Shown here piece by piece: positions 1 to 7,914 of a stretch of 42,067 nt of DNA (the stretch's first letter is position 1; the number at the start of each line of letters is the position of its first letter). Source of the stretch: an uncultured Gammaproteobacteria bacterium (lineage in GTDB: Bacteria; Pseudomonadota; Gammaproteobacteria; SZUA-152); NCBI GenBank assembly GCA_913009875.1, contig CAJVYS010000016.1, forward strand, positions 1-42,067. The letters are read 5' to 3'. The notes under the pieces are model-generated. The model was not told the origin of the DNA. It saw nothing but the letters and a program-made list of their open reading frames with translations, and did not search any database. The translations under genes and the position numbers were made by a program.

Positions 1-300
1 AAACCTAATCCCGTGCCGCTGTGTTTCCTTGTAGTAGAACCATCAGCCTGCCTGAATTCCTCGAATATTATTTTTTTATCTTCATCAGATATACCTATGC
101 CTGTATCGGTTACTTTAAATTCCAAAACATTATTCGGCAGTAAATTAATAGAAAGCTCTACAAATCCTTCGTTTGTAAATTTGATAGCATTACCAATTAA
201 ATTTATAAGCACTTGTGTTATTTTATACCCATCGGTTTTTATAATAATATTTGTATTTATCTTTTTATTAATCTTGAACAAAATATTATTCTTCTGCTCA
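1..300 (-). other. AT-rich histidine-kinase HATPase fragment, probably from another genome
   Basis: This stretch encodes, in frame with the upstream glycosyltransferase, a typical sensor-kinase catalytic domain: N box QVLINLIGNAIKFT, G1 box DTGIGI, an F box (IFEEFRQADGSTTRK) and the start of the G2 box (GTGLG) at the window edge. No phospho-acceptor histidine region precedes it. Codons are strongly A/T-ending, unlike everything to the right. The two halves meet at about 275-300, where both families plausibly share residues like EQKNNI, so a short shared word could have misled an assembler. A genuine gene fusion is possible but less likely. Confidence 0.75.
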
Positions 301-764
301 AAGCGCCTGATGCCTAGATTAATCCAGTTGAGGCAGTCAGCTTTGTTGGTCGGCCCATCATGAGGGCAGGTGATGCAATGGACATTTTTGTGGTTCTTCC
401 TAACTTCTTCAACTTCCTCTTGTGTCTTTTTGTCATTTGGATATGTGCCGACAAATATGTGGTAGTTGGCATAATCCAGACTTTTTATCGTGTTCTCCAG
501 CATTGGGCGGATGACCGCTGACTCGTCCCAGGCGGGAATTAATACCGCAATTTGTTTTTCCGGCATCTGCCTGAGGTCAGTTTCACTGAGAGCTTGATGT
601 TTAGGCAATACAAAATAGCGCCGATATATACTCCGTATCACGAAATAGACATCAATAAACAAATCATCCAAACCGCTTATTATAAAAATCACGCTGATAC
701 CTATCAGCAAAATTTTCATGGATACCAGTAGATACGCAATATAATCGCTGTATTCCAGCATCAT
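1..764 (-). CDS. NfrB-like family 2 glycosyltransferase, N-terminal part, running into a foreign kinase domain (partial)
   Basis: The frame opens with two adjacent ATG codons 6 bp after the wecB stop and stays open to the window edge (254 codons). Residues 1-155 resemble the N-terminus of NfrB (phage N4 adsorption protein B), a membrane glycosyltransferase: a hydrophobic segment at about 10-32, then AVLIPAWDES (73-82), the segment VGTYPND, and CPHDGPTNKADCLNW (133-147). In E. coli NfrB is a c-di-GMP-controlled enzyme that uses the WecB product UDP-ManNAc. From about residue 160 the protein becomes a histidine-kinase ATPase domain (N box, DTGIGI, GTGLG) and base composition falls sharply. The expected metal-binding HDAED-type motif of the transferase is missing. 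I read the real gene as the part above about position 300, cut by an assembly junction. The wecB adjacency supports its role; the fusion protein itself is unlikely to exist. Confidence 0.7.
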   Translation of the reverse strand, partial: MMLEYSDYIAYLLVSMKILLIGISVIFIISGLDDLFIDVYFVIRSIYRRYFVLPKHQALSETDLRQMPEKQIAVLIPAWDESAVIRPMLENTIKSLDYANYHIFVGTYPNDKKTQEEVEEVRKNHKNVHCITCPHDGPTNKADCLNWINLGIRRFEQKNNILFKINKKINTNIIIKTDGYKITQVLINLIGNAIKFTNEGFVELSINLLPNNVLEFKVTDTGIGISDEDKKIIFEEFRQADGSTTRKHSGTGLG

Positions 765-770
765 AAACAC

Positions 771-1943
771 CTATTTATTAGGGTTAAACTCTTCTGATGG
801 ATCTAAAAAAGGACCACACACCCCTTGGCTCCAACGGCATATTGCTTTTACAATTCTGTCTGCCGCATAACCATCACCATACGGGTTGTTACCGTTGACC
901 ATGGCCTGATACGCAGATGCATCATTCAATAAACGGCTCGTTTCCCGGAATATCCTGTTTCGATCTGTGCCGACGACCTTGGCCATTCCAGTCTGGAATG
1001 CTTCGGGGCGTTCTGTCAGTTTGCGCAATACCAAAACCGGTATTTTTAAGGCTGGCGCTTCTTCTTGAATCCCTCCAGAATCCGTCAAAATGATATGCGA
1101 CCGTTTCATCAAATTAATACATGTTAGATAGTCGACTGGGTCAGTCAGATATACCCGATCGGTGTGGTCCAGCAGCCGCATTACCGGTTTACGGACATTA
1201 GGATTCATATGAACGGGATACACTATTGCAAGATCTGGAAAAGATTCCACCAGAGCCTTTAGCGCTAAACATGTATTTTCCAGATCCGCGCCCCAAGATT
1301 CGCGCCGATGAGAGGTGACGAATAAAATTCGATGGCTATCGAAAGGTATATTTTCGAGCGGTGTATTGTCGAACCGATACTGTTTTTTAAGTTGCATGAA
1401 TAATGCATCAACCACGGTATTGCCTGTCACGACGATTTTCTTCTGCGCTATACCCTCGTTTATTAATTTAGTCTTAGCCATTCCGGTCGGAGCAAAATGA
1501 ATATCTGTCAACACCGAGGTCAGTTGGCGATTTATTTCTTCGGGAAAAGGTTCGTATTTGTCGTGGCTGCGCAGGCCAGCTTCTATATGGCCAACGGGTA
1601 TTTTTTTATAAAAAGCGGCTAGTGATGCGGCTACTACCGTCGTCGTGTCCCCCTGAACTAATAATAAATCTGGTTTGACATCATCGATCGCTTTGCACAT
1701 TTTCTTGAGGATAAGGCATGTCAAGTCTGTCAGACTTTGATTATGTCGCATGACAGAGAGATCAATGTCCGGGACGATTCCAAATAACTCAACAACCTGA
1801 TCAAGCATGTCCCGATGTTGAGCAGTGGCTATTACAATAGTTTCAAATACGTCGGAATGTCTTTTTAGAGAGAGGATAACGGGGGCCATTTTAATGGCTT
1901 CTGGACGCGTACCGATCACAACCGCGATGCGCTTGCGCTTCAT
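771..1943 (-). CDS. wecB: UDP-N-acetylglucosamine 2-epimerase (non-hydrolysing)
   Basis: Interconverts UDP-GlcNAc and UDP-ManNAc in the cytoplasm, supplying ManNAc units for surface polysaccharides. The 390 residues match the family length (E. coli WecB 376). Visible signatures are GTRPE (11-15), QGDT (97-100), HIEAGLRS (119-126), FPEEINR (133-139), SHRRES (212-217), DSGGIQEE (289-296) and TERPEA (311-316), covering the two Rossmann-like halves of a GT-B fold. The start has AAGGAG seven bases upstream. It lies 6 bp before the NfrB-like transferase on the same strand, so the two are almost surely co-transcribed; the DUF2334 gene is 266 bp upstream. Base composition is lower in GC than the housekeeping genes from 4.9 kb onward, which hints at lateral acquisition. 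Family assignment is firm; the destination of the sugar is inferred. Confidence 0.95.
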   Translation of the reverse strand: MKRKRIAVVIGTRPEAIKMAPVILSLKRHSDVFETIVIATAQHRDMLDQVVELFGIVPDIDLSVMRHNQSLTDLTCLILKKMCKAIDDVKPDLLLVQGDTTTVVAASLAAFYKKIPVGHIEAGLRSHDKYEPFPEEINRQLTSVLTDIHFAPTGMAKTKLINEGIAQKKIVVTGNTVVDALFMQLKKQYRFDNTPLENIPFDSHRILFVTSHRRESWGADLENTCLALKALVESFPDLAIVYPVHMNPNVRKPVMRLLDHTDRVYLTDPVDYLTCINLMKRSHIILTDSGGIQEEAPALKIPVLVLRKLTERPEAFQTGMAKVVGTDRNRIFRETSRLLNDASAYQAMVNGNNPYGDGYAADRIVKAICRWSQGVCGPFLDPSEEFNPNK

Positions 1944-2209
1944 TCATTAACTCCTTCAATTCCGCGCGAGTTGCCTTATGGCTCCCGGTGGATTGCTGAT
2001 CCATATTCATTGTTCATTGTTTTTTCTGCTGGTTTTGTTGTCTATAATTTCCCTCCAGAAGTTGAGCTTTCTATAGCCTGAAAACAAACGCTATTTTGAT
2101 GTGTAACGATGACCGGAGTGATGCCTGCGCCGGGAAATTCCCGGCGCATTGGCACTCGCCCTATCGAATTAAAAGCGATTTAATCTCACTAAGCAGAATA
2201 TTTATATAT
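1944..2209. other. Intergenic gap between the DUF2334 gene and wecB
   Basis: No gene is evident in these 266 bp. Besides the ribosome binding site of wecB it holds the hairpin at 2126-2148. A TATAGA hexamer on the minus strand near 2042 could be a -10 element for wecB, but I see no convincing -35 element. Confidence 0.5.
2126..2148 (-). terminator. Perfect GC-rich hairpin after the DUF2334 gene
   Basis: An 11-bp perfect inverted repeat (TGCGCCGGGAA / TTCCCGGCGCA) with a one-base centre lies about 60 bp after the DUF2334 stop. It could end or attenuate that transcript, but there is no T-run, so intrinsic termination is uncertain. Confidence 0.45.
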
Positions 2210-4240
2210 CTACTCGTTCAATAATTCCCGGCCACCAACCCATTGATAGCCCAGCTCTGTAATACCCCTTATCAACTTGTCAAAATCCTCCAATCCGGGA
2301 ACATTAAATTCGGGTTCCAGCCAAAATGGGTGAAAGTAAAAGGAAGCAAAGCCGTCACGTACGACCAATGCATATCTCGCATTCTCATAAAGATCATTCC
2401 ACAAAACAAAATTTGCATCTTGACCAATATCGTAGATTATATTCCCAAGATTTTCAGGAAGAACTCTTTGGCCATAGTGATCGGATGCAATAATGTAAGG
2501 AAAAAACTGACCCACAGAAAAGTCTCTCTCGGGGTTATTCGTGTCGAGATTTAACTGAGGATCATCTGAAGTGTAATAAACTGACCTTTCATATCGGGTA
2601 ACAGAACCCAATGCTGCATAGGTATTGGGCGAACCCTGATAATGCGGCGTTTCCCATGCATAAGGTGTGATTCCTACACTTGAAAACTCATCCAGCCCTG
2701 TCTGAATTCTATTTGCCACCCAGGAAACAGAGTCTTCGCTGACTGGTCGGTTATTTATTATATCCCAGAATTCAAAATCATCAGCCGTAACACCAGACCA
2801 CGGATTAGGGACATCACTGTACTGATGGGTTAATCCATGCATTAAAATATCGCCACCACGAGGCTGTGCATAGCGCAATGATTCAACTAAATTTTCCGCA
2901 TCAGCCAAGCGAATTTCTTCAGCGACACCACCATTGTAAACCCCTAGTGGATCCTTATAGAGAGGAATCACCGCGATTGAAAATGGGATTTGTTTTGCGG
3001 CGAGGTAATCACTCAGTTGCTCCATGGCTACCGGGCTGACCTTGGCGCTCACATCTTCAAGACGCACCATGGCGCGATTATTTTTCGTATGCTGTATGTT
3101 CAAGATGTCATGAAGTATGTCACTAAACACCAAATATCGGTCCCGGGGGCCAATGAATGAGAAGGGCATATCTGCGACATACCAGAAATTAGCGGATCGA
3201 GCGATGTATGGCGCACGTTCACTTGTGCCGCCATTAACAACTTCAACCAGCACCTCTGCTTTCGTCAGGTCACTGATCTCGACAACACCTATGTCAGGGT
3301 CAGCAGCAATGGCTTGTGTAGCCTCGTCATAGCTGTAATATTTCTTAAATGGCAACCCTTTATATATAATTGTATCAAAAAATCCAGGCTCTGGATTAGC
3401 TGGTGTTGGCTGGGAATTGAATCCCCTTGTTCCTAGCAGATTAATACCGAATTTTTCGCTGAATCCGTAGCTTGGATCCCAAGCCAAATCCCATAAGTTA
3501 TATTTAAACCAGACAACGGTTTTTTCTGTCGTAGAGATATCGGCAAGAAAGCCACTCGGAGAAGGGTTGCTGTAATAACTACCAAGATAGAACAGTGCGT
3601 CATAAGACTCGACATCGCCCTCTGCGTATTCACCAATGCGCTTCATCTCTATATCCATCGCAAAGTGCCCAAGCAAATTTCGCAGCATAATAGCGTAGGA
3701 TTTCCCCAGTTTACGCATAGGCACACCTTCAGGTGCATCATATAGAATAAGGGCGCGCTGAGCATTATTGTCTGGGTCAGATCCCTCATGCCCTACATGA
3801 TGTTTCCTGCCATGTGCGCCATGTTTTTTGCTGTGCTTCTTGCCATGCTTGCCCCTGTCGGTATGCTTAGCATTTTTCTTGCCGTGCTTCTTGCCATGCT
3901 TGTCCCTACCGCCATGCTTAGCATTTTTTTTGCTGTGTTCCTTGTCATGCTTATCCCTGTCAGCATGTTTATCATCTTTCTTGCTGTGTTTCTTGCCATG
4001 CTTGTCACTGTCAGCATATTCATCATCTTTCTTGTTGTGCTTCTTGCCATAGTCGTTGCCAAAACCCAACGCCATACGGTGCTCTTTGGATATCATCGAC
4101 GTCGTCGCATCATCTGAAGAGTGAGCATTGGCTGTGGTCGAGGTATAAGCTTGTGCGAGCAAAATAAGACAAGCAAATAGAACAAATTTAAGATCAAAAT
4201 GGTGACGTAAAAAACAGGTTTTCACTTTTATACAATTCAT
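2210..4240 (-). CDS. Secreted DUF2334 polysaccharide-deacetylase-like protein with His/Lys tandem repeats
   Basis: A 676-residue exported protein. Residues 1-40 form a signal peptide (basic start, hydrophobic 17-31, small residues near ANA). Residues 63-147 are five 17-residue repeats rich in His, Lys and Asp. Residues about 160-370 look like a flavodoxin- or glutamine-amidotransferase-like region (ALILYDAPEG, YDALFYLGSYYSNPS). From about 375 onward comes a DUF2334 domain, a NodB-like deacetylase relative: MVRLEDVSAKV, FSIAVIPLYKDP and MHGLTHQY supply the usual Asp and His positions. The start has GGGAGA nine bases upstream. With wecB and an NfrB-like transferase downstream, a role in trimming an exported ManNAc/GlcNAc polymer is plausible; catalytic activity is inferred. 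The repeat may bind metal ions or anionic polymer. Confidence 0.8.
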   Translation of the reverse strand: MNCIKVKTCFLRHHFDLKFVLFACLILLAQAYTSTTANAHSSDDATTSMISKEHRMALGFGNDYGKKHNKKDDEYADSDKHGKKHSKKDDKHADRDKHDKEHSKKNAKHGGRDKHGKKHGKKNAKHTDRGKHGKKHSKKHGAHGRKHHVGHEGSDPDNNAQRALILYDAPEGVPMRKLGKSYAIMLRNLLGHFAMDIEMKRIGEYAEGDVESYDALFYLGSYYSNPSPSGFLADISTTEKTVVWFKYNLWDLAWDPSYGFSEKFGINLLGTRGFNSQPTPANPEPGFFDTIIYKGLPFKKYYSYDEATQAIAADPDIGVVEISDLTKAEVLVEVVNGGTSERAPYIARSANFWYVADMPFSFIGPRDRYLVFSDILHDILNIQHTKNNRAMVRLEDVSAKVSPVAMEQLSDYLAAKQIPFSIAVIPLYKDPLGVYNGGVAEEIRLADAENLVESLRYAQPRGGDILMHGLTHQYSDVPNPWSGVTADDFEFWDIINNRPVSEDSVSWVANRIQTGLDEFSSVGITPYAWETPHYQGSPNTYAALGSVTRYERSVYYTSDDPQLNLDTNNPERDFSVGQFFPYIIASDHYGQRVLPENLGNIIYDIGQDANFVLWNDLYENARYALVVRDGFASFYFHPFWLEPEFNVPGLEDFDKLIRGITELGYQWVGGRELLNE
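3800..4054 (-). repeat. Five tandem 51-bp units encoding a His/Lys-rich 17-residue repeat
   Basis: The units cover residues 63-79, 80-96, 97-113, 114-130 and 131-147 of the DUF2334 protein, with a pattern like KHGKKHSKKxxKHxDRD. The first unit is the most diverged, and the last runs into a histidine cluster (RKHH). The repeat is coding and in frame. It has no spacer/repeat organisation of a CRISPR array. Confidence 0.9.
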
Positions 4241-4906
4241 GCTGTTTATTCTCCCAGTAAGTCTGTTGGGTATTACTTCAAGCCTGAGCGACTCGATGTC
4301 CCTGTGCTGAGCCAGACCCTAAGTTTTTTCTTCGACTAGCGACAAGTGTAAATCGTAAGATATATTAAAGCATACAATCATTCCCGCTCGATAGGCCTCC
4401 AAGTGATATAAAAAGCAATCATTCCCATGTCTATAACTACATTTTGTTTGCCGCCTTGCGATTAGTAGTCCATCAAGTAGTAGTCCATCAAGGCTACACA
4501 TTGGAGTGCAGTTGGTCTGTCAGTGTTCAGGGCACCAATAGCAGGTCAGCGCTTGACAAGGGAAACGGCCATTTCCTGAGCACTGCGCCTCACCTATAAA
4601 CGTCTCCTGATGGTGCCGTGAGACACCACAGAAACGCTGGCCTCATCTACAAAAATGTGATGATCCACTACTGACACTTTTCGGACATGACCACCATGCA
4701 TAGCAGTATTTAGACATAGCAATATTCACGCCAAAAAATTATTATCATTAATTACAGGGAGTTATTGTATGTGGCCACTTGCGCACATTCGAAATGTAAA
4801 ATATTTCGACAGTTGAGGATATCTTTAAAGCTGAAAAATACGTTTCTCAGCCTTTACAGTACGAAGTGGAAATTTGGATCAGGCAGGGTTCACTTTCAAC
4901 GGCCTG
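4241..4906. other. Intergenic stretch without a supported gene
   Basis: These 666 bp separate the exopolysaccharide-type genes from lnt and are poorer in GC than the DNA to the right. A 60-codon minus-strand frame (4319-4501) has no recognisable product. The ribosome binding site of the DUF2334 gene lies at its left edge, and the 15-bp tandem duplication at 4463-4492 is inside it. I see no tRNA, transposase or convincing promoter. Confidence 0.6.
4463..4492. repeat. Perfect 15-bp tandem duplication
   Basis: TAGTAGTCCATCAAG occurs twice with no gap (4463-4477 and 4478-4492). It lies in otherwise unannotated intergenic DNA and probably reflects replication slippage. Confidence 0.9.
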
Positions 4907-6418
4907 TCAGTGACGAACCTGACAACGACGCAAAAATACAGCCAGCAGCAGGCTGGAAAACAACAACACTAACAGGAGATAGTTGCCCGCCAGGACATAG
5001 AGGGTCGCTCCGCTGCGTGGTTGCAGGCTACCGCTGAGCACGAACACCTCGAACTGCGGCGAGCGTGCCGTGACCTGCCCACGGTGATCGATCAGCGCGG
5101 AGATACCGTTATTGGTGGCGCGGAACATGGGCCGCGCCGTCTCCAGGCTGCGCATGCGCGCCATCTGCAGGTGCTGGTGCGGCGCCAGTGAATCGCCGAA
5201 CCAGGCATCGTTGCTGACGTTTACCAGTACAGTGGCCTCTGGCAAGGCGCGAATCACCTCTTCACCAAAGGCATCCTCATAGCAGATGGACACGGCGATC
5301 TTCTGTCCGGCCACATTGAGCGGCGGCTGCGTGGCCGCGCCACGACTAAAGTTCGCCATCGGTACCTGCAGGATATCCAGCAGGCTGCCCAGCAGCCACT
5401 TGAGGGGAATGTATTCGCCGAAGGGCACGAGGTGGTGCTTGCTGTAGATCTGCGGCGGCTCACCGACCGCCACCACGCTGTTGTAATAGGTGTCCGGCGC
5501 CGATTCGGGACGCACCGGCAGACCCAGCATCAGGTTTGAGCCATGCTCCGCGGCCTCGGCGGCCAGGCCCTGCAAAAATCGCTCGGCCTGATGGTAATAG
5601 GCCGGCAGTGCCGTCTCCGGCCAGATGACAATATCACTGTCGGCCCAGTGTTGGCGTGACAGGCGCGTGTAGAGATCAATGGTCGGCTGTCGCTGCTCGG
5701 GCAGCCATTTGAGATTCTGCGGTACATTGCCCTGGATCAGGCTGGCGCTCAGTGCCTTTCCGGCTGGCACCGACCACTCCACCAATGACAGACCGGCGGC
5801 CAGCAACCAGATACCCAGCAAGGGTAACAGCGGCCGCCAGCGCCGCGCCGGCATCTGCCAGGCCAGCACCAACAGCCCCGCGCTTAACGTAATCAGCCAG
5901 CCGATGCCGTATACGCCCAATACCGGCGCCACGCCGGCGAGCGGGGAATCCGTCTGGCTGTAGCCCAGCGCCAGCCAGGGAAAGCCGGTCAACACCCAGC
6001 CACGCGTCCACTCGAGTAGTCCCCACAGGGCCGGCAGAACCAGCAACAATCGAAGCGACGACGAAAGTGTCGAGAAGTAACGGCGATACAGCCAACCAGT
6101 GAGCGCTGGAAAGGCCGCCAACACCAGTACGAACAGCACCGTCGACAGCAGCGACAGTGAGACCCCCATGCCACCGAAGCGATACATGCTCACCGCTACC
6201 CAGGAGGTTCCCAGGCCGAAATAGCCAACACCAAATAGATAGCCCGAGAGAAAGGCATGACGGGCAGACATCGTTTGCCACAGCCAAAAGAGAATCGCGG
6301 GCGAAATGATTGCCAGCGGAAAGAGACCAAACGGGGCGAAGGAAAACGGTAGGGCCAGCCCGGCAAGAAATGCGGCCAACAGCCAGCGCAAGGGAAGTCG
6401 GGCCAGCCACGCCTTCAT
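4907..6418 (-). CDS. lnt: Apolipoprotein N-acyltransferase
   Basis: Transfers an acyl chain from phospholipid to the N-terminal cysteine of apolipoproteins in the inner membrane, the last step of lipoprotein maturation. The 503 residues show several membrane segments in the first 210 residues, then a nitrilase-like domain. The catalytic triad is visible: Glu268 (VIWPETALP), Lys327 (YSKHHLVPFGE) and Cys379 (VSICYEDAF), with the essential second Glu335. One more membrane helix closes the protein. The start is 4 bp after the corC stop, in the classical ybeZ-ybeY-corC-lnt order. The gene is last in the operon; no clear terminator follows. Confidence 0.96.
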   Translation of the reverse strand: MKAWLARLPLRWLLAAFLAGLALPFSFAPFGLFPLAIISPAILFWLWQTMSARHAFLSGYLFGVGYFGLGTSWVAVSMYRFGGMGVSLSLLSTVLFVLVLAAFPALTGWLYRRYFSTLSSSLRLLLVLPALWGLLEWTRGWVLTGFPWLALGYSQTDSPLAGVAPVLGVYGIGWLITLSAGLLVLAWQMPARRWRPLLPLLGIWLLAAGLSLVEWSVPAGKALSASLIQGNVPQNLKWLPEQRQPTIDLYTRLSRQHWADSDIVIWPETALPAYYHQAERFLQGLAAEAAEHGSNLMLGLPVRPESAPDTYYNSVVAVGEPPQIYSKHHLVPFGEYIPLKWLLGSLLDILQVPMANFSRGAATQPPLNVAGQKIAVSICYEDAFGEEVIRALPEATVLVNVSNDAWFGDSLAPHQHLQMARMRSLETARPMFRATNNGISALIDHRGQVTARSPQFEVFVLSGSLQPRSGATLYVLAGNYLLLVLLFSSLLLAVFLRRCQVRH

Positions 6419-6422
6419 GGCA

Positions 6423-7391
6423 TTAGCGCTCGCTGGGGGTATCTGACTTGGCGGCCTCGGCGTCGACTGTCAGGCGCAGCAGGTAGATACGCCGACTGTC
6501 CGCACGCAGCACCTTGAAACGGTACTGCCCCAAATGGCAGACCTCGCCGCGCTGGGGCAGATGACCGAACTCGTGCATCAACAGGCCACCAATGGTGTCG
6601 AAATCATCGTCGCTGAAATCGGCGCCGAAATATTCGTTGAAGTCTTCGATGGGTGTCAGCGCCTTGACCGTGTACTTGTTGTCGGAATGGCGCACGATGG
6701 ACACATCGTCATCGATATCATGCTCATCCTCGATGTCGCCGACAATCTGCTCCAACACATCTTCGATGGTCACCAGCCCGGCCACGCCACCGTATTCGTC
6801 GACCACGATGGCCATGTGGTTACGGTTGGCGCGAAACTCATTCAGCAACACGTTGAGGCGTTTGCTCTCGGGGATAAACACCGCCGGGCGCATCAGATCA
6901 CGCAGGTTGAAACGCGGCTCATCATCACCGCAACGGGCGGCGCGCTGGGCAAAATAGGTCAGCAGATCCTTGGCCAGAAGAATACCGACAATCTCGTCAC
7001 GGGTGTCACCAATCACCGGGAAACGCGAGTGGGCGGAATCCACCACCACCGATAAAAATGACTCCGGCGGTTCATCCTGCTTCACCACCACCATCTGCGA
7101 GCGTGGCACCATCACATCGCGCACCTGCATATCGGAGACGTTGAGCACACCCTCGATCATGGACAAGGCGCCGGCATCCAGCAGGTTGCGTTGCTCCGCA
7201 TCGCGCAGCAGGGCGGTCAGCTGCTCACGATCCTGCGGTTCACGCAACAAAGCCTGGCTCAACTTCTCAAGCCAGGAACGCGCCTGCCGCTCACTATTGG
7301 CGGCGGCGCTGCTCGATCGGTCTTCGTTCAAGATGACACCATTGCGTGTAACAAGGTTTGTAACAACGTTTGCAACAAAATTATTCCCCAA
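6423..7391 (-). CDS. corC: CorC/HlyC-family CBS-domain protein (magnesium/cobalt homeostasis)
   Basis: A cytoplasmic CBS-domain protein, linked in enterics to Mg/Co efflux. Residues about 70-215 are a CBS pair (MIEGVLNVSDMQVRDVMVPRSQ; MAIVVDEYGGVAGLVTIEDVLEQIVGDI), followed by a CorC_HlyC C-terminal domain (IGGLLMHEFGHLPQRGE). There is no DUF21 membrane domain, as in E. coli CorC. The start is uncertain: no ATG is present, TTG at 7391 has no ribosome binding site, and TTG at 7331 (beginning LNEDRSS) fits the usual length better. Three 12-bp repeats encode the stretch between these two candidates. The gene sits between ybeY and lnt, as is usual. Confidence 0.92.
   Translation of the reverse strand: MGNNFVANVVTNLVTRNGVILNEDRSSSAAANSERQARSWLEKLSQALLREPQDREQLTALLRDAEQRNLLDAGALSMIEGVLNVSDMQVRDVMVPRSQMVVVKQDEPPESFLSVVVDSAHSRFPVIGDTRDEIVGILLAKDLLTYFAQRAARCGDDEPRFNLRDLMRPAVFIPESKRLNVLLNEFRANRNHMAIVVDEYGGVAGLVTIEDVLEQIVGDIEDEHDIDDDVSIVRHSDNKYTVKALTPIEDFNEYFGADFSDDDFDTIGGLLMHEFGHLPQRGEVCHLGQYRFKVLRADSRRIYLLRLTVDAEAAKSDTPSER
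7341..7376. repeat. Three imperfect 12-bp direct repeats at the 5' end of corC
   Basis: Units ATTGCGTGTAAC, AAGGTTTGTAAC and AACGTTTGCAAC follow without gaps. They lie between two possible TTG starts of corC, so they are either N-terminal codons (NVVT/NLVT/RNGV) or untranslated leader DNA. Confidence 0.7.
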
Positions 7392-7422
7392 AAATATCTA
7401 TAAATAGTTTACGAAAGACAGC

Positions 7423-7914
7423 TTACGCGGATCCAGCGTAAGGATTAGTAAAGCCCAGCCCGACCAGAACCTGGATCTCCAGGGACTCCATCTGCACGGC
7501 CTCGGCATCGGTGATGTGATCGTAGCCGAGCAGGTGCAGGGTGCCGTGTACCACCATGTGCGCCCAGTGGCTCTCTTCCGTCTTGCTCTGTTGCCCGGCC
7601 TCGCGTTGCACCACCGGCGCGCAGATCACCACGTCGCCCAGCTCACTATTACACTCGGATGCCGGCAGGCCCTGCGGCACTTCAAAGGGAAATGACAGGA
7701 CATTAGTGGGCATATCTTTGTGGCGGTAATCACGGTTGAGCTGGACAATTTCCGCCTCCTCCACCAGACGCAAGGTCATCTGCGGTTCGCCCACAAAGGA
7801 TTTTTCCAGCGCATCGAAAACCGCCCGCGCCCAGTGCGAAAACTTCTCAACGTCCGGCAGCCGAACAAGGTCTGCATCATCTAACGCAAACTGGATCTCC
7901 ACATGCAGCGTCAT
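7423..7914 (-). CDS. ybeY: Endoribonuclease YbeY, 16S rRNA 3'-end maturation
   Basis: Zinc-dependent single-strand endoribonuclease acting in 16S rRNA maturation and ribosome quality control. The 163-residue protein has the family motif HGTLHLLGYDH with zinc ligands His123, His127 and His133, and the conserved TNVLSFPFE (70-78). Its ATG overlaps the phoH TGA by four bases (ATGA), showing translational coupling. The spacing to corC is about 30 bp. Confidence 0.97.
   Translation of the reverse strand: MTLHVEIQFALDDADLVRLPDVEKFSHWARAVFDALEKSFVGEPQMTLRLVEEAEIVQLNRDYRHKDMPTNVLSFPFEVPQGLPASECNSELGDVVICAPVVQREAGQQSKTEESHWAHMVVHGTLHLLGYDHITDAEAVQMESLEIQVLVGLGFTNPYAGSA

Noticed and set aside
13-363. 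116-codon plus-strand frame at the left end
   Set aside because: Antisense to the glycosyltransferase/kinase frame, which shows clear family motifs on the minus strand.
3800-4054. CRISPR-like periodic repeat
   Set aside because: The 51-bp units are contiguous, in frame and coding, with no spacers; it is a protein tandem repeat.
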